Below, piece by piece: positions 1-5,517 of a stretch of DNA of 7,393 nucleotides; positions within the stretch are counted from its first letter, which is position 1; every line of letters begins with the position of its first letter. The position numbers were made by a program, and so were the translations under genes. Source of the DNA: Acidimicrobiaceae bacterium. Lineage in GTDB: Bacteria; Actinomycetota; Acidimicrobiia; Acidimicrobiales; Palsa-688. The stretch lies in contig JAUTXM010000167.1 in the NCBI GenBank assembly GCA_030838025.1, positions 1-7,393 of the forward strand, read 5' to 3'. The notes beneath the pieces were generated by a model, which saw only the letters and a program-made list of their open reading frames with translations, was not told the DNA's origin and searched no databases.

Positions 1-2
1 AG

Positions 3-215
3 TACGAGCGCCGCTACCGCCGGGCCTACCTTCCTGCGGCCGAAGCAAAGGCACTGTCGGATCGGGTTCGGCGCCTGGTCGAACAGGCACGGCGAAGGGC
101 TGGGGACAGGTCGACCCCGACCGGCCACCGGGGATTCCGCCTGCCTCCGCCGGACCCGAGAGCGCCGGCCCCCTCCGACGACCAGCTCGCCCTCGATCTC
201 TCAGCAACCTCCTAG
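3..215 (+). CDS. C-terminal fragment of an unidentified protein with a possible clamp-binding tail
   Basis: An open frame enters from the left edge and ends at TAG 213-215, giving the last 70 residues of a protein whose start lies outside the window. The visible part begins with an Arg/Ala-rich, probably helical stretch (about residues 1-34 of the fragment). A Pro/Arg-rich low-complexity linker follows (about 35-58), then an acidic tail DDQLALDL followed by SATS. QLALDL (nt 183-200) fits the QLxLxL hexapeptide by which several DNA polymerases and repair proteins bind the beta sliding clamp, for example the C-terminus of E. coli DNA polymerase IV. A flexible linker before such a tail is typical of those proteins. 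I cannot identify the family from this fragment; a Y-family polymerase or another clamp-associated repair protein is only a suggestion. The next gene starts 45 bp downstream on the same strand. Confidence 0.6.
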   Translation, partial: YERRYRRAYLPAAEAKALSDRVRRLVEQARRRAGDRSTPTGHRGFRLPPPDPRAPAPSDDQLALDLSATS

Positions 216-260
216 TCCACGCTCATCGTTTCCTCAGGGCCGAGTGTTCAAGTACTCCTC

Positions 261-962
261 GTGGACACCGCCACCCGCTCCCATGACCCCGACTACCTGA
301 CGACGCACTACGGCCTGGCCGTCTCGCTGGCCCGCCGGTACTCCGCCCGCGCCACGTGGGCGGACTCGTCGGACGACTTGAAGCAGGTCGCCCTATTGGG
401 TCTGGTGCGGGCGATCGATCGGTTCGACCCCGCACGGGGCGTCCCGTTCTCGGCGTTCGCCACCAGCTCGATCGTCGGGGAGCTCAAGCATTACCTCCGC
501 GACAAATCATGGGCAGTCCGGCCGCCCCGACGGATCCAGAACCTCTATCTGCAGAGCCAGGAAGCCATTGCGGACCTGACCCAGGAGATGGGCCGCCCGC
601 CGACGCCCGAAGAGGTCGGGGAGCGCGTCGATGCCTCGGCCCGAGACGTGGCCGAGGCCCTGGATGCGGGCGACCTGCGGCGGCCGGCGTCGCTCGACGC
701 ATCGCCGGCCGGCGACGACCGACCCCTCGCCGGCACCCTCCGTGTCGAGGACCGAGGCATGAGTGCGGTCGAGGAACGCATGGCCGTCAGCTCCTTGCTC
801 ACCCGGCTCCCCGAACGGGAGCGGCGGATGGTCCGGCTGCGCTACATCGACGGGCTGACGCAACACCAGATCGCCGATCAGATGAGCCTCAGCCAGGCCC
901 ACGTCCAGCGCCTGCTGGTACGCAGCCTCGACCAGCTGCGCGCCCTGGCGAAGGCATCCTGA
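261..962 (+). CDS. RNA polymerase sigma factor, SigF/SigB/WhiG-like (sigma-70 group 3)
   Basis: This 233-residue protein directs RNA polymerase core to a specialised promoter set, probably stress or developmental genes if it behaves like its family. Region 2 is clear: DLKQVALLGLVRAIDRFD (39-56) is the core-binding helix 2.2. FSAFATSSIVGELKHYLRD (63-81) followed by RPPRRIQ covers regions 2.3-2.4, which melt and read the -10 element, and is characteristic of the SigB/SigF branch. Region 3 spans about 92-135. Region 4 spans about 179-228, with the -35-reading helix-turn-helix LTQHQIADQMSLSQAHVQRL at 199-218. A 40-residue Ala/Asp-rich linker separates regions 3 and 4. The start is GTG at 261, a few residues before region 1.2-like sequence, with no convincing Shine-Dalgarno and no TANNNT box. 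No RsbW-like anti-sigma or RsbV-like antagonist gene lies beside it, unlike many SigB/SigF loci. The subfamily assignment (SigF versus WhiG/FliA) is less certain than the sigma-70 call. Confidence 0.93.
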   Translation: MDTATRSHDPDYLTTHYGLAVSLARRYSARATWADSSDDLKQVALLGLVRAIDRFDPARGVPFSAFATSSIVGELKHYLRDKSWAVRPPRRIQNLYLQSQEAIADLTQEMGRPPTPEEVGERVDASARDVAEALDAGDLRRPASLDASPAGDDRPLAGTLRVEDRGMSAVEERMAVSSLLTRLPERERRMVRLRYIDGLTQHQIADQMSLSQAHVQRLLVRSLDQLRALAKAS

Positions 963-985
963 ACCCCCGCCCGCCCAAGCACTGG

Positions 986-1197
986 CCCGCCTGAATGTCG
1001 GCCGCCTGAATGTCGGCCCGCCTGACCGGCAGCCCCCCGAACGCCCGCCCGCCGAACGTCCGCCCGCCTAATGCCGGCCCGCCGGACCGGCCGCCGGCCC
1101 GGAACGCTGGCCCGCCGAACGCCGCCCACCTGAATGCCGGTCCGCCGGACCGGCAGCCGACCGGAACGCTGGCCCGCCGAACGCCCGCCCGCCATAG
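986..1197. repeat. Degenerate 15-bp tandem repeat array in the convergent gap
   Basis: The gap between the convergent sigma factor and glycosylase genes is almost entirely a tandem array with a 15-bp period, consensus about GGCCCGCCGAACGCC. Units can be read at 986, 1001, 1016, 1031, 1046, 1061, 1076, 1109, 1124, 1139 and 1171. Units of 18 and 17 bp at 1091 and 1154 break the phase. There is a higher-order repeat: 1061-1123 and 1124-1185 are diverged copies of one block of about 62 bp, each running through a GGACCGG element and then GGAACGCTGGCCCGCCGAACGCC-type sequence. Because the period is a multiple of three, all frames stay fairly open and give spurious Pro-Pro-Asn-Ala or Arg-Arg-Ala peptides. 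It is most likely non-coding and prone to copy-number change by slippage. Confidence 0.85.
1135..1155. terminator. Perfect 21-bp inverted repeat, candidate bidirectional transcription terminator
   Basis: Inside the repeat array lies TGCCGGTCCG, one central C, then CGGACCGGCA. These are ten-base arms that match perfectly and would fold into a very stable G+C-rich hairpin on either transcript. A diverged copy with mismatches lies about 63 bp upstream at 1072-1092. It sits between two convergent genes, about 170 bp after the sigma factor stop and 43 bp after the glycosylase stop on the other strand, which is where a two-way terminator would be expected. There is no T-tract on either side, so it is not a classical intrinsic terminator. 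It could equally be a by-product of the repeat units. Confidence 0.4.
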
Positions 1198-2394
1198 TCA
1201 GCTCGCGTCGATCGCTGCCTTCAGCAGTGGTCCCAACCGCTCGGGGTCACAACGCTCCACGGCTATGCCATCGCATCCGACCCAATCGGCGGCTTCGCGC
1301 AGCGCCTCCGCTACGGCGTGCACCTGCTCGTGGCGCCATGGTTCGATCAGGCTGACCTGGCGGGCCACCAACGTGTTGCCGACCCGCTTCGGATCGACCC
1401 GGCCCACCAGGCGGCCCCCGGCCAGGACCGGCATCGGGTAGTACCCGTGAACCCGCAGGGGCGACGGTGTGTACGCCTCGATCCGGTGGGTGAAGCCGAA
1501 CAGGCGGGCGGTCCGGGGCCGGTCCCAGATCAGCGAGTCGAACGGCGACACCAGTGTGGTCCGATGGCGCCCCCGGGTTCCCAGCACGTCCAAGGCGCCC
1601 GGGTCCGCCCACGCCCGCACCGCCGCCCCATCGCCGCCCCATCCGTCGACGGTGGCCGGGACGAGCCCGCTGTCGGCGACCGCCTTGGCCGCCGCCTGGA
1701 CCGGGAGGCGGAAATACTCCGCCAGGTCCTGCACCGTCGCCACGCCCAGCGCCCGCCCCGCCATGGCAAGGAGGGTCCGCCAGCACTCCTCGTCGGGCGG
1801 TTCCCCCAGGGCCGCGACCCGCGAGGGCAGCGCCCGTTCCGTCAGGTCGTACACCCGTTTCCAGCCCCGGCGGCTGGTGCAGATGACCTCGCCCAGGTCG
1901 AGGAGCCGTTCCACCGCCACCTTCATCGGCGACCAGTCCCACCAGGGCCCGCCGTTCTTCGACCCACCCAGGTCCGACGAGGTGAGCGCACCCTCGACCG
2001 TGAGGCGCTTGAGGACCTCGCCGACTACGGGGTTGGTGTCGACGTAGCCGCCCCACCGCGGATGGTTGGCCAGCTTGCGGCGCCGGAACGCGAACCAGGG
2101 CCACATCTCGATCGGCATGATGCACGCGGCATGCGCCCAGTACTCGACCGCCACCGGTTCGCCGGCGTCGTCGGTGCCCCAGCAGGCCGCCTCCACGGCG
2201 GGCCGCCCCACCGCTCCCAGCCGGGCGTAGCACACCAACTCGTGCGAACGGGCCAGCACCGAGATGGTGTCGAGCTGCAGCGCCCGCAGCCGGCGCAACA
2301 CCGCCGCCGGATCGCGGGGACGACTGCCCCGACCGAGCAGGCCCTGCGCCCGCAGCGCCATCCGCCGTGCTTCGGCGGCCGTCAGGTCGCTCAA
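1198..2394 (-). CDS. YcaQ/AlkX-family winged-helix DNA glycosylase (interstrand crosslink repair)
   Basis: This 398-residue protein belongs to the HTH_42 (DUF1006) family, whose characterised members E. coli YcaQ/AlkX and Streptomyces AlkZ excise bulky alkylated bases and unhook DNA interstrand crosslinks. The catalytic motif is visible as Q40-L41-D42 within LRALQLDTISVLARSHEL (37-53). The Gln-x-Asp form is that of the YcaQ-like branch; AlkZ has Gln-x-Gln. Other family blocks are EYWAHAACIMP (84-94), LVSPFDSLIWDRPRTARLFG (281-300) leading into RIEAYTP, and GYYPMPVLAGGRLVGRVDPK (317-336). The length is normal for the family. The start is TTG at 2394-2392, chosen because it keeps the conserved LTAAEARRMALRAQGL opening; the only other nearby start, ATG at 2361-2359, would cut into that helix. 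It has no leaderless -10 box and no good ribosome binding site. It is transcribed divergently from the flavodoxin gene 71 bp away and converges on the sigma factor gene. Substrate range cannot be read from sequence. Confidence 0.9.
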   Translation of the reverse strand: MSDLTAAEARRMALRAQGLLGRGSRPRDPAAVLRRLRALQLDTISVLARSHELVCYARLGAVGRPAVEAACWGTDDAGEPVAVEYWAHAACIMPIEMWPWFAFRRRKLANHPRWGGYVDTNPVVGEVLKRLTVEGALTSSDLGGSKNGGPWWDWSPMKVAVERLLDLGEVICTSRRGWKRVYDLTERALPSRVAALGEPPDEECWRTLLAMAGRALGVATVQDLAEYFRLPVQAAAKAVADSGLVPATVDGWGGDGAAVRAWADPGALDVLGTRGRHRTTLVSPFDSLIWDRPRTARLFGFTHRIEAYTPSPLRVHGYYPMPVLAGGRLVGRVDPKRVGNTLVARQVSLIEPWRHEQVHAVAEALREAADWVGCDGIAVERCDPERLGPLLKAAIDAS

Positions 2395-2450
2395 ACGCGC
2401 ACGCCCAACCCGCCCCGCCCTGCCAGCGCCACCCGCTCCGCCGGCCCGCC

Positions 2451-2456
2451 TACGCT
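2451..2456 (+). promoter_or_regulatory. Candidate -10 box TACGCT for the flavodoxin gene
   Basis: TACGCT fits the actinobacterial TANNNT -10 consensus and ends 9 nt before the ATG at 2466. That spacing places the transcription start at or next to the start codon (leaderless). No -35 hexamer is recognisable. Confidence 0.5.
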
Positions 2457-2465
2457 GAGCGGGCG

Positions 2466-2888
2466 ATGAACGCCGCCATCATCTACGAGAGCTTCACCGG
2501 CAACACCCGCAGGACCGCCCACCTGATCGCCCAGGAGCTGGCGAAGGCCGGAGTCAACGCCTCGGTCAGTCCCATAACCAACGTCGACTACCAGGCCCTC
2601 GAGGTGGCAGACCTGGTCATCGTGGGCACGTGGACCGACGGGATCGTCGTTGCCGGCCAGCGCCCGGGCCGCGCCGCCCGCCTGCGGCACCTTCCGGTCC
2701 TCGATCGCAAACGCTGCCTGGTGTACATCACCTACGCCGTCGACCCGGGCAAGGCGCTTACGAAGCTGACCCGCATCATGGAGGAGCGCGGCGCCAACGT
2801 GCTCGGGGGCATGGCCATCAAGCGCAACAACCTCGAGGGCGGCGCACGCGACTTCGTGGCCCGCCTGCTCGACGCCATCCCTGCCTGA
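2466..2888 (+). CDS. Small flavodoxin-domain protein
   Basis: This 140-residue cytoplasmic protein has a single flavodoxin-like fold expected to bind FMN non-covalently and carry electrons. The N-terminus MNAAIIYESFTGNTRRTA is beta-strand 1 followed by the FMN phosphate loop S9-F-T11-G-N-T14. The second flavin loop is VIVGTWTDGIVVAGQRPG (51-68), after the strand ADLVIVG. A third strand CLVYITYAVDP (84-94) leads to the loop that would cover the isoalloxazine ring, and the C-terminal helix is GARDFVARLLDAI (126-138). The length matches single-domain flavodoxins. The ATG at 2466 is chosen over the longer in-frame extension because strand 1 starts directly there and TACGCT sits 9 nt upstream. No reductase or partner lies beside it, so the electron donor and acceptor are unknown. 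It converges with the flavoprotein gene 37 bp downstream. Confidence 0.85.
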   Translation: MNAAIIYESFTGNTRRTAHLIAQELAKAGVNASVSPITNVDYQALEVADLVIVGTWTDGIVVAGQRPGRAARLRHLPVLDRKRCLVYITYAVDPGKALTKLTRIMEERGANVLGGMAIKRNNLEGGARDFVARLLDAIPA

Positions 2889-2925
2889 GTACTCGGGAAA
2901 AGGCGTCGCCGGCGGCATCACCGGC

Positions 2926-3483
2926 TCAACGGGCGGTCAAGCCGGGGAGCCCGTCGATACTGGACTGGTTGCGGGTGGCGTGGTAATCGGCGATCCCGTC
3001 TGGTCCCTTGCGCTGCGCCCACTCCGGCAGGAGCCGCCGCTGATCCACGAGCTCCATGAGCGGCACGCCGAAGCCACACGAGTCGCTGACCCGGGTCACC
3101 TCGACCTCGATCACCGAGCGTGCGCCCGGCGGCAGCGGCGCCGGAAACGCCTCGGCGGCGGCCGCAAACCCCGTCTCGCCGGCGACAATGACGCGTCCGT
3201 GGCCGTGCAGCCGCACGATCCGTGGAGGACCCGAAAAGGCGCAGAACATCAGCACGATCCGGCCGTTGTCCTGCAGGTGGGCGATGGTTTCGATCCCCGA
3301 TCCGGTCAGGTCGAGGTACGCCACCCGACGCTCGTCGACGATGGCGAACGACCCGTCGAGGCCCTTCGGGGACACGTTGATATGCCCGTCGAGGTCCGAT
3401 GGCGCGGTGGCGACGAAGAACATGGGCTGGTTCCGCAGCCAGTCCGCCAACGCCGAGCCGATGCCCTCGAACACCTTTCCCAT
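2926..3483 (-). CDS. Pyridoxamine 5'-phosphate oxidase-fold flavoprotein
   Basis: This 185-residue protein has the split beta-barrel of the PNPOx-like superfamily, whose members bind FMN or F420. The N-terminal helix (about 1-18) is followed by MFFVATAP (21-28), HINVSPKG (34-41), RVAYLDLTGSG (53-63), HLQDNGRIVLMFCAF (69-83) and PRIVRLHGHGRVI (87-99). This order of strands and the NVSPKG and GSGIET turns is typical of actinobacterial proteins annotated as pyridoxamine 5'-phosphate oxidase family. The C-terminal part, VIEVEVTRVSDSCGFGVPLM (124-143), also matches that group. A role in vitamin B6 synthesis is not implied, because most of these proteins are uncharacterised oxidoreductases. The start ATG at 3483-3481 is supported by a TAGGCT box 7 nt upstream. 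The frame stays open well beyond it, but only as antisense of fumC. It is divergent from fumC with a 45-bp gap. Confidence 0.85.
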   Translation of the reverse strand: MGKVFEGIGSALADWLRNQPMFFVATAPSDLDGHINVSPKGLDGSFAIVDERRVAYLDLTGSGIETIAHLQDNGRIVLMFCAFSGPPRIVRLHGHGRVIVAGETGFAAAAEAFPAPLPPGARSVIEVEVTRVSDSCGFGVPLMELVDQRRLLPEWAQRKGPDGIADYHATRNQSSIDGLPGLTAR

Positions 3484-3490
3484 GGTTGGC

Positions 3491-3496
3491 AGCCTA
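3491..3496 (-). promoter_or_regulatory. Candidate -10 box TAGGCT for the PNPOx-like gene
   Basis: On the minus strand TAGGCT lies 7 nt before the ATG at 3483. This is the same leaderless arrangement as at the neighbouring genes, and it fixes the start of this coding region. No -35 hexamer is evident. Confidence 0.5.
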
Positions 3497-3514
3497 GAAA
3501 GTAAGTAGGACGAG

Positions 3515-3520
3515 TACCGT
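3515..3520 (+). promoter_or_regulatory. Candidate -10 box TACCGT for fumC
   Basis: TACCGT lies 8 nt before the fumC ATG at 3529, in leaderless position. It shares the 45-bp divergent gap with the minus-strand box at 3491-3496. No clear -35 element is visible. Confidence 0.5.
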
Positions 3521-3528
3521 CCGTTTCT

Positions 3529-4911
3529 ATGGGCGACTTCCGTGTGGAACACGACACGCTGGGCGAGGTGCGGGTCCCGGTCGGCGCCAAGTGGGCCGCC
3601 CAAACCCAGCGAGCGGTCGAGAACTTCCCGGTGTCGGGCATGCCGGTCGACCGGGCGTTGATCCGGGCCCTGGCGCTGCTCAAGGGGGCGGCCGCCATCG
3701 AGAACGCCCGGTTGGGCCTGGTCCGACCGGACGCGGCGGACGCCATTGCCGAGGCGGCGGGGGAGGTGGCGGCCGGGGACTGGGACAGCGAGTTCCCCGT
3801 CGACGTCTACCAGACCGGCTCGGGCACGTCGTCCAACATGAACATGAACGAGGTGCTGGCGACGCTGGCGAGCGAGAAGCTGGGCCGGCCGGTCCATCCC
3901 AACGACGAGGTCAACGCGTCCCAGTCGTCCAACGACGTGTTCCCTTCCGCCATTCACCTGGCGGCGGTGGACGGCATCGTCGACCACCTCATCCCCGCCC
4001 TCGAACACCTGGCCCGGACGCTGCGGGCCAAGAGTGAGGAGTGGTCATCGGTCGTCAAGGCCGGGCGGACCCATCTGATGGACGCCACGCCGGTGACCCT
4101 GGGCCAGGAGTTCGGCGGCTATGCCGCCGCGGTCGAACACGGGATCGAGCGGCTCGGATCGGCGCTGCCGCGGGTGGGCGAGCTGCCCCTCGGAGGCACG
4201 GCGGTGGGCACCGGTCTCAACGCACCAGCGGGCTTTGCTCCGGGGGTCATCGAGCGGTTGGCCTCCGAGCTCGAACTTCCCTTGACCGAGGCGCGGGACC
4301 ATTTCGAGGCCCAAGGCGGGCGCGACGCCCTGGTCGAGGCGTCGGGAGCGCTGCGCACCATCGCGATTTCGCTGTACAAGTGCGCCAACGACGTGCGCTG
4401 GATGGGGAGCGGGCCCCGCTGCGGCCTGGCCGAGATCCACCTACCCGACCTGCAACCGGGTTCGTCGATCATGCCCGGGAAGGTGAACCCGGTCATCGCC
4501 GAGGCGGTGTGCCAGGTGGTGGCCCAGGTCGTCGGCAACGATGCCGCGGTCGCCTTCGGGGGGGCTGCGGGCAACTTCGAACTCAACATCATGCTTCCGG
4601 TCATGGGCCGCAACCTGCTGGAGTCGATCAGGCTCCTGGCGTCGGTCAGCTGGCTGTTCGCCGACCGATGCGTCGCCGGGATCGAGGCCGATGTCGAGCG
4701 AGCCCGCACCTATGCCCTGTCCTCGCCCGCCATGGCCACCGCCCTCAACCCCTACATCGGCTACGAGGAGGCGGCCCGGGTGGTCAAGGCGGCGGCGGCC
4801 GAGGGAAAGGACCTGCGCACGGTGGTGCTCGAGCGTGGGCTCATGACGCCCGCAGAGGTCGACCGCGTCCTCGACCCCGAAGCCATGACCCGGGGCGGCA
4901 TCCTCAAGTAG
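3529..4911 (+). CDS. fumC: Class II fumarate hydratase (fumarase C)
   Basis: This 460-residue enzyme interconverts fumarate and (S)-malate in the tricarboxylic acid cycle. It is the oxygen-stable, iron-free class and normally a cytoplasmic homotetramer. Family blocks are all present: YQTGSGTSSNMNMNEV (94-109), HPNDEVNASQSSNDVFPS (123-140), KAGRTHLMDATPVTLGQEF (177-195) with the proton-relay His at H182, and the superfamily signature GSSIMPGKVNPV (311-322), which carries the catalytic serine on the flexible loop and the substrate-binding Lys-Asn. GGTAVGTGLN (222-231) and the C-terminal NPYIGYEEAARVVK (407-420) are also typical of FumC rather than aspartase, argininosuccinate lyase or adenylosuccinate lyase. 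Length is normal and I see no missing catalytic residue. The ATG at 3529 has TACCGT 8 nt upstream. The gene stands alone, with no other TCA-cycle gene in the window, and its stop is one base from the tail of the TetR gene on the other strand. Confidence 0.96.
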   Translation: MGDFRVEHDTLGEVRVPVGAKWAAQTQRAVENFPVSGMPVDRALIRALALLKGAAAIENARLGLVRPDAADAIAEAAGEVAAGDWDSEFPVDVYQTGSGTSSNMNMNEVLATLASEKLGRPVHPNDEVNASQSSNDVFPSAIHLAAVDGIVDHLIPALEHLARTLRAKSEEWSSVVKAGRTHLMDATPVTLGQEFGGYAAAVEHGIERLGSALPRVGELPLGGTAVGTGLNAPAGFAPGVIERLASELELPLTEARDHFEAQGGRDALVEASGALRTIAISLYKCANDVRWMGSGPRCGLAEIHLPDLQPGSSIMPGKVNPVIAEAVCQVVAQVVGNDAAVAFGGAAGNFELNIMLPVMGRNLLESIRLLASVSWLFADRCVAGIEADVERARTYALSSPAMATALNPYIGYEEAARVVKAAAAEGKDLRTVVLERGLMTPAEVDRVLDPEAMTRGGILK

Positions 4912-4912
4912 G

Positions 4913-5497
4913 TCACGGCGTCACCGCCAGCAGGAGATTGGCGAACTGGGCGGCCATGGCGGCCGGGTCGGCTCCCGCGGGATCGACCACCGCGCTTAGC
5001 ACGAGGCCATGGGCCACTGCGATCAGAAGGCCGGCCGTGGCGACATGGTCAATGGACAGCGGAAGCTGGCCGGCCGCTTGCTGTTCGGCGATCTGCTCGG
5101 CCAGGAACCGGCGCAGCTGAGCCAGCAGTTCGACCAGCCCCTTCGACAGAGCGGGGAATCGCGACGCGTTGACCAGCGCTTCCAGATAAACGTGGGCGTC
5201 GGACCGCACCGCCTTGAACCCGGCCAGCAGGGCGGCGACGGCGGCCAGCATTCGGGACCGGGCGTCGCCTTCGTCGCCCGAGAGGATGCGCAGCACCGGA
5301 TCCAGCTGAGCGTTGACCACGCCGAGCAGCGCCTCCGCCAGTAGCTCGTCCTTGGATCCGAAGTAATAGGTGATGGCGCCGAGGTTGGCGCCCGCGGTCG
5401 TCGTGATTGCTCTTGAGGTGGCGCCGGCCAAACCCTTCGAGCGGACGCACGTGACGGCGCCAGCCACCAACCGGTCGCGGGTTGACTCGTCATACAT
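4913..5497 (-). CDS. TetR-family transcriptional regulator
   Basis: This 194-residue repressor has the TetR layout. An N-terminal three-helix DNA-binding domain covers about 1-50, with recognition helix region TSRAITTTAGANLGAITYYF (27-46) followed by GSKDELLAEAL. A divergent all-helical ligand-binding and dimerisation domain follows (about 60-190), containing long hydrophobic helices such as VATAGLLIAVAHGLVLSAVV (152-171). The start is ATG 5497-5495. The frame is open 62 codons further upstream, but that part is antisense to the divergent membrane-protein gene and not TetR-like. TATCAT lies 8 nt upstream of this ATG. The 14-bp palindrome at 5495-5508 overlaps the start codon and the promoter, so autorepression is likely. 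The same site covers the promoter of the divergent membrane-protein gene, which is therefore the most likely target. The ligand cannot be predicted. Its tail abuts the end of fumC with one base between the stops. Confidence 0.93.
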   Translation of the reverse strand: MYDESTRDRLVAGAVTCVRSKGLAGATSRAITTTAGANLGAITYYFGSKDELLAEALLGVVNAQLDPVLRILSGDEGDARSRMLAAVAALLAGFKAVRSDAHVYLEALVNASRFPALSKGLVELLAQLRRFLAEQIAEQQAAGQLPLSIDHVATAGLLIAVAHGLVLSAVVDPAGADPAAMAAQFANLLLAVTP

Positions 5498-5510
5498 ACG
5501 AACGTATGAT
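5482..5510 (+). promoter_or_regulatory. Near-consensus promoter TTGACT-N17-TATGAT for the membrane-protein gene
   Basis: The -35 hexamer TTGACT (5482-5487) and the -10 hexamer TATGAT (5505-5510) are separated by exactly 17 bp and close to the housekeeping sigma consensus. This is the only promoter in the window with both elements clear. The -10 ends 7 nt before ATG 5518, so the transcript is probably leaderless. The -35 and most of the spacer lie inside the 5' end of the TetR gene. Confidence 0.75.
5495..5508. promoter_or_regulatory. Palindromic operator CATACG-AA-CGTATG, probable TetR binding site
   Basis: Two perfect six-base arms, CATACG and CGTATG, are separated by two bases. The site covers the TetR start codon (5495-5497), the spacer and most of the -10 of the rightward promoter, and part of the leftward -10. 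Short A/T-edged palindromes in the divergent gap are the usual operators of TetR-family repressors, so this site would control both genes at once. Binding itself is inferred. Confidence 0.72.
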
Positions 5511-5511
5511 A
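5506..5511 (-). promoter_or_regulatory. Candidate -10 box TATCAT for the TetR gene
   Basis: On the minus strand TATCAT ends 8 nt before the TetR ATG at 5497. It overlaps by five bases the rightward -10 at 5505-5510, so the same A/T-rich heptamer could melt for transcription in both directions. No good -35 is seen on this side. Confidence 0.5.
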
Positions 5512-5517
5512 GCTGGA

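Noticed and set aside
986..1197. CRISPR array
   Set aside because: Units are contiguous, with a 15-bp period, no unique spacers and no cas genes.
1010..1441. Plus-strand frame with Pro-Pro-Asn-Ala repeats
   Set aside because: The repeats follow from the 15-bp DNA period, and the second half is antisense to the glycosylase C-terminus.
1435..1447. Inverted repeat CGGGTA-G-TACCCG, resembling a regulatory site
   Set aside because: It lies inside the glycosylase gene and is explained by the codons of the conserved GYYP motif.
1318..2469. A long plus-strand frame (383 codons) across the glycosylase gene
   Set aside because: It is the antisense shadow of a clear YcaQ-family gene; its translation is Arg/Pro/His-rich with no recognisable domain.
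2908..2925. Possible terminator hairpin between the flavodoxin and PNPOx-like genes
   Set aside because: Only a 5-bp stem (GCCGG/CCGGC) with an 8-nt loop and no T-tract, too weak in DNA this G+C-rich.
2926..4008. A 360-residue version of the PNPOx-like protein starting inside fumC
   Set aside because: The extra N-terminal part is antisense to conserved fumC blocks, while ATG 3483 has a TAGGCT box 7 nt upstream and begins the family fold.
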